Below are positions 54,801-64,000 of a stretch of 64,000 bases of DNA, in pieces. Source of the DNA: Nephrocerus scutellatus (Eukaryota > Arthropoda > Insecta > Diptera > Pipunculidae); the NCBI GenBank assembly GCA_947095585.1, contig OX352763.1, forward strand, positions 44,008,010 through 44,072,009. Reading direction: 5' to 3'. Below the pieces are notes generated by a model. That model was not told the origin of the DNA. It saw nothing but the letters and a program-made list of their open reading frames with translations, and made no database searches. Position 1 is the stretch's first letter. Every line of letters starts with the position of its first letter. Made by a program: the position numbers and the translations under genes.

Positions 54801-57200
54801 TCTTTGTACCTTCCCCAATATACTTGTATACGTGGTTTTTTCCATAGCTGGCCACCATACGCTTACCCCATACAGTAGTATTGGTCTCACTACCGACGTG
54901 TAAAGCCAGTGTGCCAGCTTTGGTTTCAAACCCCATTTTTTACCAATGGCATTCTTGCACGAGTATAAAGCAATTTTAGCTTTATTAACTCTTTCTATTA
55001 TATTAGGTTTCCAACTCAGTTTCCTGTCCAAGATTGTCCCCAGAAATCTTGCTTTATCAGAAAAAACTAAGGGAGTACCATTTAATGTTGGAGGATCAAC
55101 TGTTGGAATTTTATATTTCCTGGTGAAGAGGACAAGCTCTGTCTTATTCGGGTTGACGCCCAGACCGCTTTTATTTGCCCATTCTTTAACGATTTGGAGG
55201 GCATTTTGCATAACCTCCCTAATCGCTCTGAGGTATTTTCCTGAGACAGCTAACGCTACAACATCAGCATACGCTACCACTTTTATCCCCTCTCCCTCCA
55301 GTTTCAACAGCAATTTGTTGATTAGTATATTCCAGAGTAGAGGGGATAATACACTTCCTTGCGGTGTTCTTCTAACTGCCTGCCTTTTTAAGATGGAACC
55401 CCCCAGCTCCGCACTAATAATCCTGCCTAGAAGCATATGATTGATTAGTTTGCTTGTAGGGTAGTCCACCTCTAGGTCTGACAGTCATTTACAGATTGCC
55501 TCTGTTTTAACGTTGTTGAACGCACCCTCGATATCCAAGAATGCTACTAGTGTATACTCCTGGGAGTATATTGATTTCTCAATTGTGCTTACTAAGGTGT
55601 GTAAGGCTGTGTCTACAGACTTCCCCTTGCAATAAGCATGTTGGGACTTTCCCCAACTGCTAGGTTTTTCCTTAGCCCTTATATGAACATCTATCAATCT
55701 TTCCAGGGTTTTCAAAAGAAAGGATAATAGAGTTATAGGTCTCAGGTCTTTTGGGTAGCCATGTGAGCTTTTACCCGCCTTCGGTATAAAAACTACCTTG
55801 ACTTCCTTCCAAGCCCTAAGAATGTACGTCAGCTTTATACACCCTGTGAAAATTACCTCTAACCATGGGAGTATACACACCGAGTTATTTTGAATTTCCG
55901 CAGGGATTATCCCATCTGGGTCAGCTGATTTGAAGGTTTTGAAACCGCTTATTGCCCACTGGATTCGCGTTTTGCTCGCGATCTCCTTCGTTTGAACCGA
56001 TTGAGGTTCCAGATGTTGCCTGCTCATTTCTGAATCACATACCCGAGTTGAGTCAGAAAATTGAGTCTCCATGAGCAGTTTCAACGATTCCTCAATCGAG
56101 ATCGTCCATGAACCATCCGGTTTTATTAAATAACTTGGAGTTGTTTTTGTCATAGAGAGAATCTTTCTTAGACGAGAGGTCTCCGAGGCCCCTTCCATCT
56201 TATCACAGAAGAGCCTCCAAGACGTCCTCTGCGCCTTTCTCAATTCCCTCTGATAGTTTCTGAGATGTTCTTTGTAGGATTCGCAGTCCAGAGCCAGTCT
56301 CGTTCTTTTGGCTTTATTGAAAGCTTTCCTGCTTGCTTTCTGATAGGTCCCTAACTCCGCGGACCACCAAGTTAGCTTTTGTTTGCCCATTGGTTTTATC
56401 ATAGGGCAGGCAGCATCGAAGGAGCGATTCATGGCCCCTGTTACAGTATCTACCGTTGTATCTATCTCCTCTATAGTGACTGGTGGCTTTGGAGCCACCG
56501 GTAGTAGTTTCCCTAGCATCTTCTTATAGATACCCCAGTTTGTCCTTTTCTTATTTATACAGGACTCACGAAGGGCAGGTTTGATGTCTAGCTTGAAGAT
56601 TAAATAGCGATGGTCCGAGAATGAGTGTTCTTTTGCAACCTTCGATTCTCTTACCTTATACGCTATAAAGTCTGATACGAGAGTTACATCGAGTATTTCT
56701 CGCCTATTTTTTATTTTGACAGTTGGCTCTTGCCCAATATTACAAATAGATAGGTTCGTATTTAATAAGTATTCAAAAAATGACTCACATCTCTCATTTA
56801 CGTCGGTGCTGCCCCATATTGTGTGGTGAGCATTTGCATCACTTTCTAGAATCGCACCAATTTTTCTATTCTCTGCATCAGAGAACCAATCCATATATGC
56901 AGAAACCAGCCAGAATTTTTCGTTTCCGACTTCTATGCTGGCCGCAGTTATATCACCGTCACTATATTGTGATAAAAGGAATATATTCAGGTTAGGTTTA
57001 CTCAGAAAACAAGATCTGATCTTCTCTGACTTACTTGAGTATAGGACTTTATACCCTTTAAGTCCGAGCCCACAGATCTTAGCTCCATTTATCCATGGCT
57101 CTTGGATTAGGACGAGATCTTCCCCCGTTTCTGCTAATCTAAGTAGAAGAGCTGCCGAATCAGTTTTGGTATGGTGAAGGTTTATTTGAATTATGTTTCA
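54768..57200 (-). pseudogene. LINE ORF2, endonuclease and reverse transcriptase
   Basis: Frame opens near NIIQINLHHTKTDSAALLL (about 57199), a usual start for this class, followed by an APE-type endonuclease: LIQEPWINGAKICGLGLKGY, GAILESDANAHHTIWGS and FSDHRYLIFKLD. RT blocks follow: VVFIPKAGKSSHGYPKDLRP, ITLLSFLLKTLERL, AFLDIEGAFNNV, then an in-frame TGA at 55485 (replacing an expected sense codon), then TPQGSVLSPLLWNILINKLL and VVAYADVVALAV. The last should be YADD; the second catalytic Asp is Val. Frame lost at 54768. Confidence 0.9.
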
Positions 57201-57235
57201 CATATTTATACTTACCTTCGCCCCATCGTTACCAT

Positions 57236-58573
57236 TCATGCTACCGTAGTCTCCGAGGATCCGCCGGCACATTCCGTCTCGTTCCCCTTCGACTCAATCA
57301 CCGTCTTGTTGACAGCGCTCTCTTCAATGGAGTCCGACAAGTTTTTCTCGTCAGACTCCATGGCAAAGAGGTTGCCCATCCTCGATACCAATGAGGACTC
57401 GCTGGACCGACTGTCAGTCTCTAAGGCAAGCCCGATATCAACAGGGCAGTCGGGACCGCCGTGATCAGAATGGTCCACTCCTTTACCCTTGTTGACGTCG
57501 TCTGCCTTATAGACCTTGAGTGTTATCGACCCGAAACCGAAGTTGATAACTCCCTTAGTACTTGCAAGAAGAGCCAGGGATTCCTTGTTGATTACCATAG
57601 TTGTTAATCTAAAGTTACCCTTAGCCTCCTCCTGTTTCACTATCTTCCAGTTTGATACCGGAAGATCTGGGTTGCTGGCTGCGATTATCTCTACAACAGC
57701 TTTAGCGTCGGCAGGTTCGGTAGGCAGCCAGACGCGCGCTCTTGGCCTGCTAGGAATTTCTTCCCTGCTTACGGCCGCAAGCTTTGCTCCTGGCCACACC
57801 TCACCCACTTCGGCAATCGCTTTTTTGTAGAGATCAACCGATCTCTGATCTGAACACGCCGTCAGCTTGACGCGTCCCTGATGCCAACCTGCATCCCTCC
57901 AGGAAGGGGGAGGTCCCGGATTCTCTCTCAGGACCTTTAGGAAAATTCAGTTCAGCGCGTTGAACACCGACTTCCTTTTTCCCGGCGTGATGCTCCCATC
58001 CTCTTGACTATTGTCAATGATGGCTAGCATCAGCCCGTGCTCTTTGACGATGTCACTAAACGATTTCGTCTTGTGCGTCTTAAGAGCCACCGGTGGAGTC
58101 TCCGCTTGCACCTTAGCTCGCTTGCTGCTTCCGACTTCAAGCTCTTCCTGAGACCTTTGCCTTTTCGGCCCTATGTCCTTGGCGGGGTTTTGTCCACCTT
58201 CCGCAGTCAGCTTCGCCCATGCTACGGACTCCTTCTGTCTTTTCGTTAGCTGCTCCTCAGGGTTACTAGCCAACTTTTCCAAGACTTTGAAGGCCGCTCG
58301 ACGATCCCGGTACCGTTTCTTCGTCGGCGGTATAGTGCGTGACCCGTTATCGGCTTCACTTGTGCTGGTGGTGCTGGTCCCTGGCCTTTGGGCCTTAGGA
58401 TCCAGTACTACCTTGGTTTTAGCGTCCGGGACCCCACCTTTACGGTTAGAGCCACTTGCCACGCTTGTTTCCAGCTTTTGGTGAGTACTGGTCTTGTTTT
58501 GTTTCGGCATTTGGTGAGTGCCGGTCTCGGTTTTAGAAAAAACTTTTTTATTGTGCTTCATTTTTAGTCCCAC
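57236..58573 (-). pseudogene. LINE ORF1 (DUF4780-like)
   Basis: One continuous frame of 445 codons except for a TGA at 57947-57949. The N-terminal part is basic and Thr/Lys-rich with RRAAFKVLEKLASNPEEQLT; the C-terminal part reads WHQGRVKLTACSDQRSVDLY, VGEVWPGAKLAAVSREEIPS and RPRARVWLPTEP, the pattern of the DUF4780 domain found in ORF1 proteins of insect LINEs. It would coat element RNA. No CCHC knuckles seen. ORF1 ends ~40 bases before the ORF2 start region. Confidence 0.8.
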
Positions 58574-58784
58574 GAGTGTCGGAGAAAGGGTGGTCCACCT
58601 GCGCAGAGAGCCGAATACGCGAGTAAGGTGGGATACATCTAGAGGTTACCAGGTATCCAGATGGCTCCGATAGAGACTGAGCTATTTATGGGCCCCCAGC
58701 CTGGTCGATCCTCGGCTCGGGTCGCACCACACCTTGATCCAGCCCATTTGTTGTCATTTAGCGTGACCCGCTCCGCTGCAATAC

Positions 58785-60085
58785 AGAATAAAATAACTCA
58801 TAAAAATTAAAATTTTTCGTGTAAATTCTCTAATCGGGGGATACACAATGTGCAAAGTTTGAATAAAATCGTGTAAATTTTTTATAAAAATTGTTTAGAA
58901 GCACCCTATCCCCATCACTCAAAAACTTTTACAAATAGTGTTTCCATAGGAGATACACAAGTGTATAAAATTTTAAGAAAATCGGGTAAATTTTTTAAAA
59001 TTTTGATTGGGTCTTTCCGACACCGGGGACCGATTTTACAAAAAAAAGTACAAAAAGTGTTGTTCTTCGAAGATACACATGCGTATAAAATTTGAAGAAA
59101 ATCGGGTAGTTTTTTGTATAAAATTTGTATGGGTGACACCTGACCACGGGGCTCGATCACTTCCAAATGTTTACAAAAAGTTTTACAATTGGATATACAC
59201 ATGAGTATAAAATTTTAAAAAAATCGGGTTCTGGTTTTTATAAAAATTTTATGGGTGGCCCTCGACAGTGGCCCGATTACTTCCAAATTTTTATAAAAAG
59301 TGTTGTCCATCGGAGTTACACATGCATATAAAATTTGAAGAAAATCGGGTAAATTTTTTATAAAATTTGTATGGTTGCCCCCGACCCCGTGGCCTGATCA
59401 CTCCTAAAATTTACAAAAAGTGTTGACCAACGGACACACACATGCGTATGAAATTTGAAGAAAATCGGGTAAATTTTGTAAAATATTTGTATGGAAGCCC
59501 CACGACCCTGAGGCCCTAAATTTTAATAGAAAGTATTATCGTGGGAGGTACAAATGTGTGCTAAGTTTGAATAAATTCGGGCTTAAGGAAGTGGGTTAAA
59601 AATTTATCACAAGATTCTACCCACTAGCCAGCCATGGGTACGCGAAGTTAATATATAGAATTTAAATAGCAAGTTGGTTAAAAATTGATCACAAAATTTT
59701 GCCAGCCAGCTACGGGAGAATTTTAATAGCAAGTAGGTTAAAAATTGATCACAAAATTTGGCCAGCCAGCCACGGGCACGCAAAGTTAATATAGAGAATT
59801 TAAAAAATTTAAATCATAAAAAACCAACCCATAAAAATTAAAATTTCTCATATAAATTCTCTAATCGGATTTTTTTGGAAAGACCCCGGGCCCGATCACT
59901 TCCAAATGTTAATAAAAGAAATATAGCAAATGTTGTCAACGAAAATACACATGTGTGCCAATTTTCAATAAAATAGGGATTTGGGAAGTGGGTTAAAAAT
60001 TTATCGCAAGATTCGACGACAGCTTAACAGACAAACACACGGGTACGTGAAGTTAACATGTATAGAGAATTAAAAAAAAGTTTAA
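58785..60085 (-). repeat. ~120-bp minisatellite array, best example
   Basis: Reverse-oriented family copy. The phrase ATCGGGTAAATTTTTTA (or close) recurs with CGGGT at 58983, 59103, 59225, 59346 and 59466, giving periods of 120, 122, 121 and 120. Each unit holds ACAAAAAGTGTTG, 'GATACACATGCGTATAAAAT' and TTGAAGAAA. Bounded by AAATTCTCTAATCGGGGGAT at about 58832 and by GTTAATATAGAGAATTTAA near 59786. A second partial array with the same ends follows to 60085. Confidence 0.93.
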
Positions 60086-60224
60086 GAGCGAAATTTCCAT
60101 CTCCATTTTTTTATATGGACTATTTTAAATGACGACGCTTGACGTTTTTATTTAGGTACCACAGTAAGAAGAACATAATATAAAATACAGAAATATAATA
60201 AAATATAAATAAAATATAAAAAAA

Positions 60225-63200
60225 ATGCTTTGCATTTCAGAAAGAGCATCGTCATTACAAATTTGTCCTTTAATCAATCCATTAGGTGCAATCTCGTCAA
60301 TTTCAATACTATTTAATGATGTACATCGAATTAAAGCGACAAATTTTTGTCCAGGTGCAAAATATTTTGGTGCTAAATTAACTACTGATGATTCAGTTTA
60401 TTGAAGTTTATACACTGTCACTGCATAACATGGTACAAATGGAAGCATACGTCATTCAATAGGTCCATATCCAAATTTGGCGTCAAAAGTTAATTCAATT
60501 GGTCTAATGATATGCTTTCCAACATTTTGGTCGAACTCGATTTCTACACTTGGAATGTCTTAAGCATAAATCTGACCATGTCTCATACCATATAATTTTA
60601 ATTATTTTTCCCATACTACCATTTACTAATCCATGTGATATATCATAATTTCGTCTAAGCATTATCGTAAACCTATATATAATGTAATTTCTTTTGGAAC
60701 TCCACCAGTCTTATTAATTTGCTGTGGTTTAATATCTTGAAGAGGGCGTTTTATATTTCGTGCATCCTGTTCTACTAAACGATCTTATGCTACTAACACA
60801 TATTTTGTGATAGTTGAATCTACTGAATTAATAACTGACTCATTATATTTTTTTACTAATGAATTTGTTGGTAAAATTCGTATGGCTCGTCCCTGTGCGA
60901 ATTTATTTTCTTTTTTAAATGTTTGTAAATAATTGTTTTGTAAATAATAATCTATATTGTTCAACAGTGAGACATCCCTCACGTAAATTATTTAATAAAT
61001 CAACAAATTTTCTATCGCCTCGTTGTCGTACAATTTTAGTTAATTCACAACAACTAAATTGTTTGAATAAATGAACAGAACCTTCGAAATCATCAGGCAG
61101 GTGAAAAATTGGGCAACCAACAAGAGGTGGAAGTTGCATAAGAACTCCAAACAATAAAATATTGAGACCATGGACTGACTAACATTTCATAAGGAATCAT
61201 AGACACTTTATCAATAATCATAAACCGAACATTTGCCCATTGTCGTCGTAATGTTTTAAGATATATCCCAGTAAGTTTGTAATAATCAGACATTTTATGG
61301 GTTTTTTGTATTGGAAGTTTTAATAAAGAATGTGGGGTTAAACCATTAACAAGTAATGCAGCAACACCAGTTGGAATAGTAATGTCAACGAAAATTCCAT
61401 AAGTATAAATAAATCTTTATCCACGTTGAATTTCTTCAATTAATTATTTTAAAGTAAAAGTTTTACGAGTACCAGCACTTCCTTTAATATAAGTAGTACT
61501 GGAACTGGATTTTCATTAATAACTTCTCGTAAAATTTGTGGTTTAATATGGTCAATAAGCGACTGTTGCTGTACATTAATTTAAAACCCTTATCAGACAT
61601 TTGTACTGGAGGAATATTTTCAGGAAGCTCTGCAATCAAATCTTGATCGATTGTATTAATATTTTAGTCACTAATTGTGTTCATATGTTCTAAAACAGCA
61701 TCTAATTTGTCAGAAAAATTTCGAAAAGATCTTAAAGAATCAAGGCGTGCTTCTAAGTCTGTTTTCCTAGCGTCAAATGCAGATCAGATTCGTAATTTAA
61801 AACAAGATTTGATTCTTGTCTAAATGGTTTATGACATACTAATTGGTTATATAAATAAGAATCAAGATCAGTACGTACAGAAAATTTAGGAGTTTTTACT
61901 ATAGCTGATCTTTTACGTTTACGCGTTCTACTTCTACGTTGACCTTTTAGAATGATAATATTTGAACAAGTTTGTTGTTCATCATCATTTAAATCATACA
62001 CGTCGTCATGTCCTTCATCGTGGTCATCACTTTTAATATTTCGAGTATCCATAGGTTCGTACAACATGGCAAATTCAAATAATGTCATATTCTCTAATTC
62101 TTTAGGTCGGTTTTGATATCTGTCAAAAATTGTCTGGCAATATTCATTATTATGATCAGTATTGCTAGAAAATTGAATTACATTATAGCCGTATTTTATT
62201 TGCCGAGGAACAACAACAATTGCACTGTCGAATTCCTTCTTTGGAATTGTGAAAACCTGCTGTTTGGCTGGTTTTGGCTGGTTTTGACATTCGAATTCCG
62301 AACTCGCTCGGCAATAAAATGCAGCTTATATCGTTTTCGGGAACACGTGTATTGGGAAAAACACTTTTACGCGAGCTTTGTTTAAATTTAAGATGACATA
62401 AACGTAATGCACACTCACACACTGAAACTTTTTAAAAAAATTTCGTAATGGATCAGTTCGTTCTCTACGAATATTTTTATTATATTACATTTGCATTACG
62501 AAAAGTTTTATAAAGCATTAAGGGTTCCCCTTTTGATACGTATTTTGCAATATAATATGCAATAGCTAAAGTTTCACCGCAATATTGGATGTCTATATTC
62601 CCATTCCAAAGGCGAAATAAAACTGAGTTATAATTGTTTATCCATTCCTCAATCCGTCGTCTTTCCAAAATACATATTCACCCGCCATTGGTCAGTAATT
62701 CATTTGAGTTGGGGTCAATAATTTTTGTTCTATCACTCAATCTTCGGGGAAAACCAAATCTACAGTATTCTGCATGTTTATAACAAGAATGAGTTTGTCG
62801 ATGTGTTTGGCAATCTTTAACGAATTTTTGAAAAGCTTCATCTGCATTTGAATCAGGCAATCGACAAGAAATAATTGAATTTAGTAAAGATAATGATGGA
62901 AAATTTTGCACCCAAATAACCATATGAATGTGAGGAGAACCTCTATTCTGGAACTCTATACGCCACCAAATATCATTAACTTTACCACCAAATAATTTAT
63001 CATCAGTAAGCATAACTTGCAATAAAGCTTGCACTCATTCAAAGTGTCTCATTACAACAACCGGGTACTTTTCAATCATTACTTGAGTATCCTCCATTGA
63101 AAGAGTCTCAGCTAGTATATTTGGTCGTCCATCAGTTAAGAGTAAAGCTCTTATCAAAGCATGCCATTTTAAATCGTTAGGACTGAAAGTCAAAAAGAAA

Positions 63201-63250
63201 GTCGGCGGACCTAATTGTTTAATCCTAGCAACATAGCAGACCCAGGGGGT
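60225..63250 (-). pseudogene. Helitron Rep/helicase relic
   Basis: A rolling-circle transposon protein in broken minus-strand frames. Rep: PTFFLTFSPNDLKWHALIRA (63205 down), then IWWRIEFQNRGSPHIHMVIW (about 62975-62916) with the HUH metal site His-Ile-His, then LAIAYYIAKYVSKGEP (about 62570-62523) with the tyrosine block. Middle: MTLFEFAMLYEP and YLYNQLVCHKPFRQESN. Pif1-like helicase: Walker A GSAGTRKT (61482-61459, a Gly changed to Arg), FMIIDKVSMIPYEML (about 61230, Walker B Glu changed to Lys), FGVLMQLPPLVGCPIF, QGRAIRILPTNSLVKKYNES, and a C-terminal APGQKFVALIRCTSL near 60330. Stops, frameshifts and a MITE at 62189-62323 break it. The TC...CTRR termini could not be placed. Confidence 0.88.
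62189..62323. mobile_element. ~135-bp TIR MITE inside the Helitron frame
   Basis: Starts CCGTATTTTATTTGCCGAGG and ends CTCGGCAATAAAATGC; the core CAACAACAATTGCACTGTCG, TTGGAATTGTGAAAACCTGC matches the MITE inside segment D (44813-44956). Helitron protein homology continues on both sides (FPNTRVPENDISC / FDRYQNRPKELENM-type), so it is an insertion. Confidence 0.75.
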
Positions 63251-63355
63251 CTTGAGGTGTATTTATGTGATGCATATCACTCACCTCAAAACCTACCTCA
63301 AGACCCACCTCAAGAGCCACCTGAAGACCACCAAAAGACCCCCCGAAAAGACATC
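63245..63355 (-). repeat. Degenerate short tandem repeat, inverse of 3140-3275
   Basis: AAAACCTACCTCAAGACCCA, CCTCAAGAGCCACCTGAAGA and CCAAAAGACCCCCCGAAAAG are the reverse complement type of the TTTTGAGGGTC array. Confidence 0.7.
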
Positions 63356-64000
63356 CCCCAAAAACACGTGCGAGACTTACTCACAGATTTGTAATGAAAA
63401 AAGCGTGACAGAATGACATATAAACCGACAGAAAGACAGGAAAGTTAATATAAAAGCATTTAATTTATTCATTAAGCATCCTCGTGATACCAGTGTTTTG
63501 TTTCAGCTTGCAAAACATGGAAAATCTATTATCTGGAAGTTTTTATACATACTTTTCAATACAAGCTTTTCAAGTCCTAGAAAATATTTTTTAAAAATAT
63601 GCTGACAATCCGAGAATTCGTTAACTATACTAAATAATAATTTTGCGGGCTATGACTATAGGCTACCAAGTTATTTAATCCCCACTGAACATTGAATACG
63701 CTGCATAACAAAATGAGTTACATGTGCAGTTTCAAACCTTGCACAGATATTTGTTTGATCGCATGAGGCAAATAGTTTCAAATAAATGTTCATTTTCGCG
63801 GTAGCTGCATGTACTTTTATATTTTTTTTATTTTTTTTTCTAGAAGTATTAGTTTATGTAAATAGAAAGTTGTTTATATACATAGAGATGAAGCGCCGAC
63901 CAATGGTCTGCGCTAACCCTAAAGGTCGTGCAGCAGACTTCCCAAAAGCCGCTTTTGTTAGATTTGAATTGTCGGAAAATATGCCATGAAATTCAGGAAC
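63356..64000. other. No gene recognised at the right edge
   Basis: AT-rich. A frame at 63786-63989 (plus) ends with MKRRPMVCANPKGRAADFPK and continues to a stop; composition in the last 30 codons is gene-like, but no family is recognised and the window ends. Confidence 0.3.

Larger units (their letters stand above)
53578..58780 (-). mobile_element. Near-full-length I/Loa-like LINE
   Basis: A ~5.2-kb non-LTR retrotransposon on the minus strand: 5' UTR, ORF1 (58573-57236), ORF2 with endonuclease, RT, RNase H and C-terminal cysteine motif (about 57200-53660), then a short 3' UTR. The 3' UTR ends in four CCTAA units (plus strand TTAGG x4 at 53578-53597) instead of poly(A). RNase H plus a DUF4780-like ORF1 suggests the I/Loa group. 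At least two in-frame stops, two frameshifts and one active-site change make it inactive. Base composition is clearly more GC-rich than its surroundings. No target duplication seen. The 5' border is placed where minisatellite-family sequence begins. Confidence 0.9.

Noticed and set aside
58785..60085. CRISPR-like regular array
   Set aside because: Units are ~120 bp, diverged along their whole length, with no short identical repeats and variable spacers; the host is a eukaryote.
60225..63250. Integrated DNA virus or bacterial helicase island
   Set aside because: HUH Rep joined to a Pif1-like helicase in one protein is the Helitron arrangement, and no viral structural genes are present.

Overview
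The window is insect nuclear DNA, most likely from a higher fly (brachyceran Diptera; a tephritid or calyptrate would fit, but the species cannot be read from the sequence). The evidence is host genes with fly-like very short introns (63, 73 and 67 bp), AT-rich intergenic DNA, a tRNA-derived SINE, Helentron-like repeats, mariner relics and several LINE lineages. There is no sign of bacterial or plasmid organisation. Most of the 64 kb is transposon-derived.

Three host loci stand out. (1) 20614-21208, minus: the first coding exon of a ZNRF1/2-type E3 ubiquitin ligase. It has an N-myristoylation start and ends at a good splice donor; no RING exon was seen in the window. (2) 35473-36183, plus: a complete two-exon TMEM126A-family gene for a mitochondrial inner-membrane protein. 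(3) 38171-39404, minus: a complete four-exon AMMECR1 homologue, with one GC-AG intron. TMEM126A and AMMECR1 are convergent and about 2 kb apart.

Layout. 1-20.5 kb is a patchwork: Helentron/DINE-like pieces, a ~120-bp minisatellite family, a composite MITE, RTE-like and other LINE fragments, a dead mariner, SINEs and foldback elements. It may lie inside or beyond the first ZNRF intron. 24.8-31.5 kb holds a LINE split by a Ty3/gypsy-type LTR retrotransposon (26208-30765). That element keeps an intact SAP-domain Gag but has lost most of pol. 33.5-39.7 kb carries the two complete host genes. 42.9-49.9 kb holds a LINE fragment, a segmental duplication whose two copies differ by a foldback MITE, and a second, truncated member of the LTR family whose LTR border is split by a SINE. 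53.6-58.8 kb is a near-complete I/Loa-like LINE on the minus strand, ending in TTAGG-type repeats. 58.8-60.1 kb is the best minisatellite array. 60.2-63.25 kb is a decayed minus-strand Helitron (Rep plus Pif1-like helicase) with a MITE inside its reading frame.

The host genes do not form an operon or pathway. The main biological story is nested transposition: several insertions can be ordered in time from target-site duplications and from unoccupied copies of the same site elsewhere in the window. I found nothing that I would call a wholly new system. The best leads are the SAP-domain Gag, the TTAGG-tailed LINE, the dispersed 120-bp repeat and the occupied/empty site pairs.
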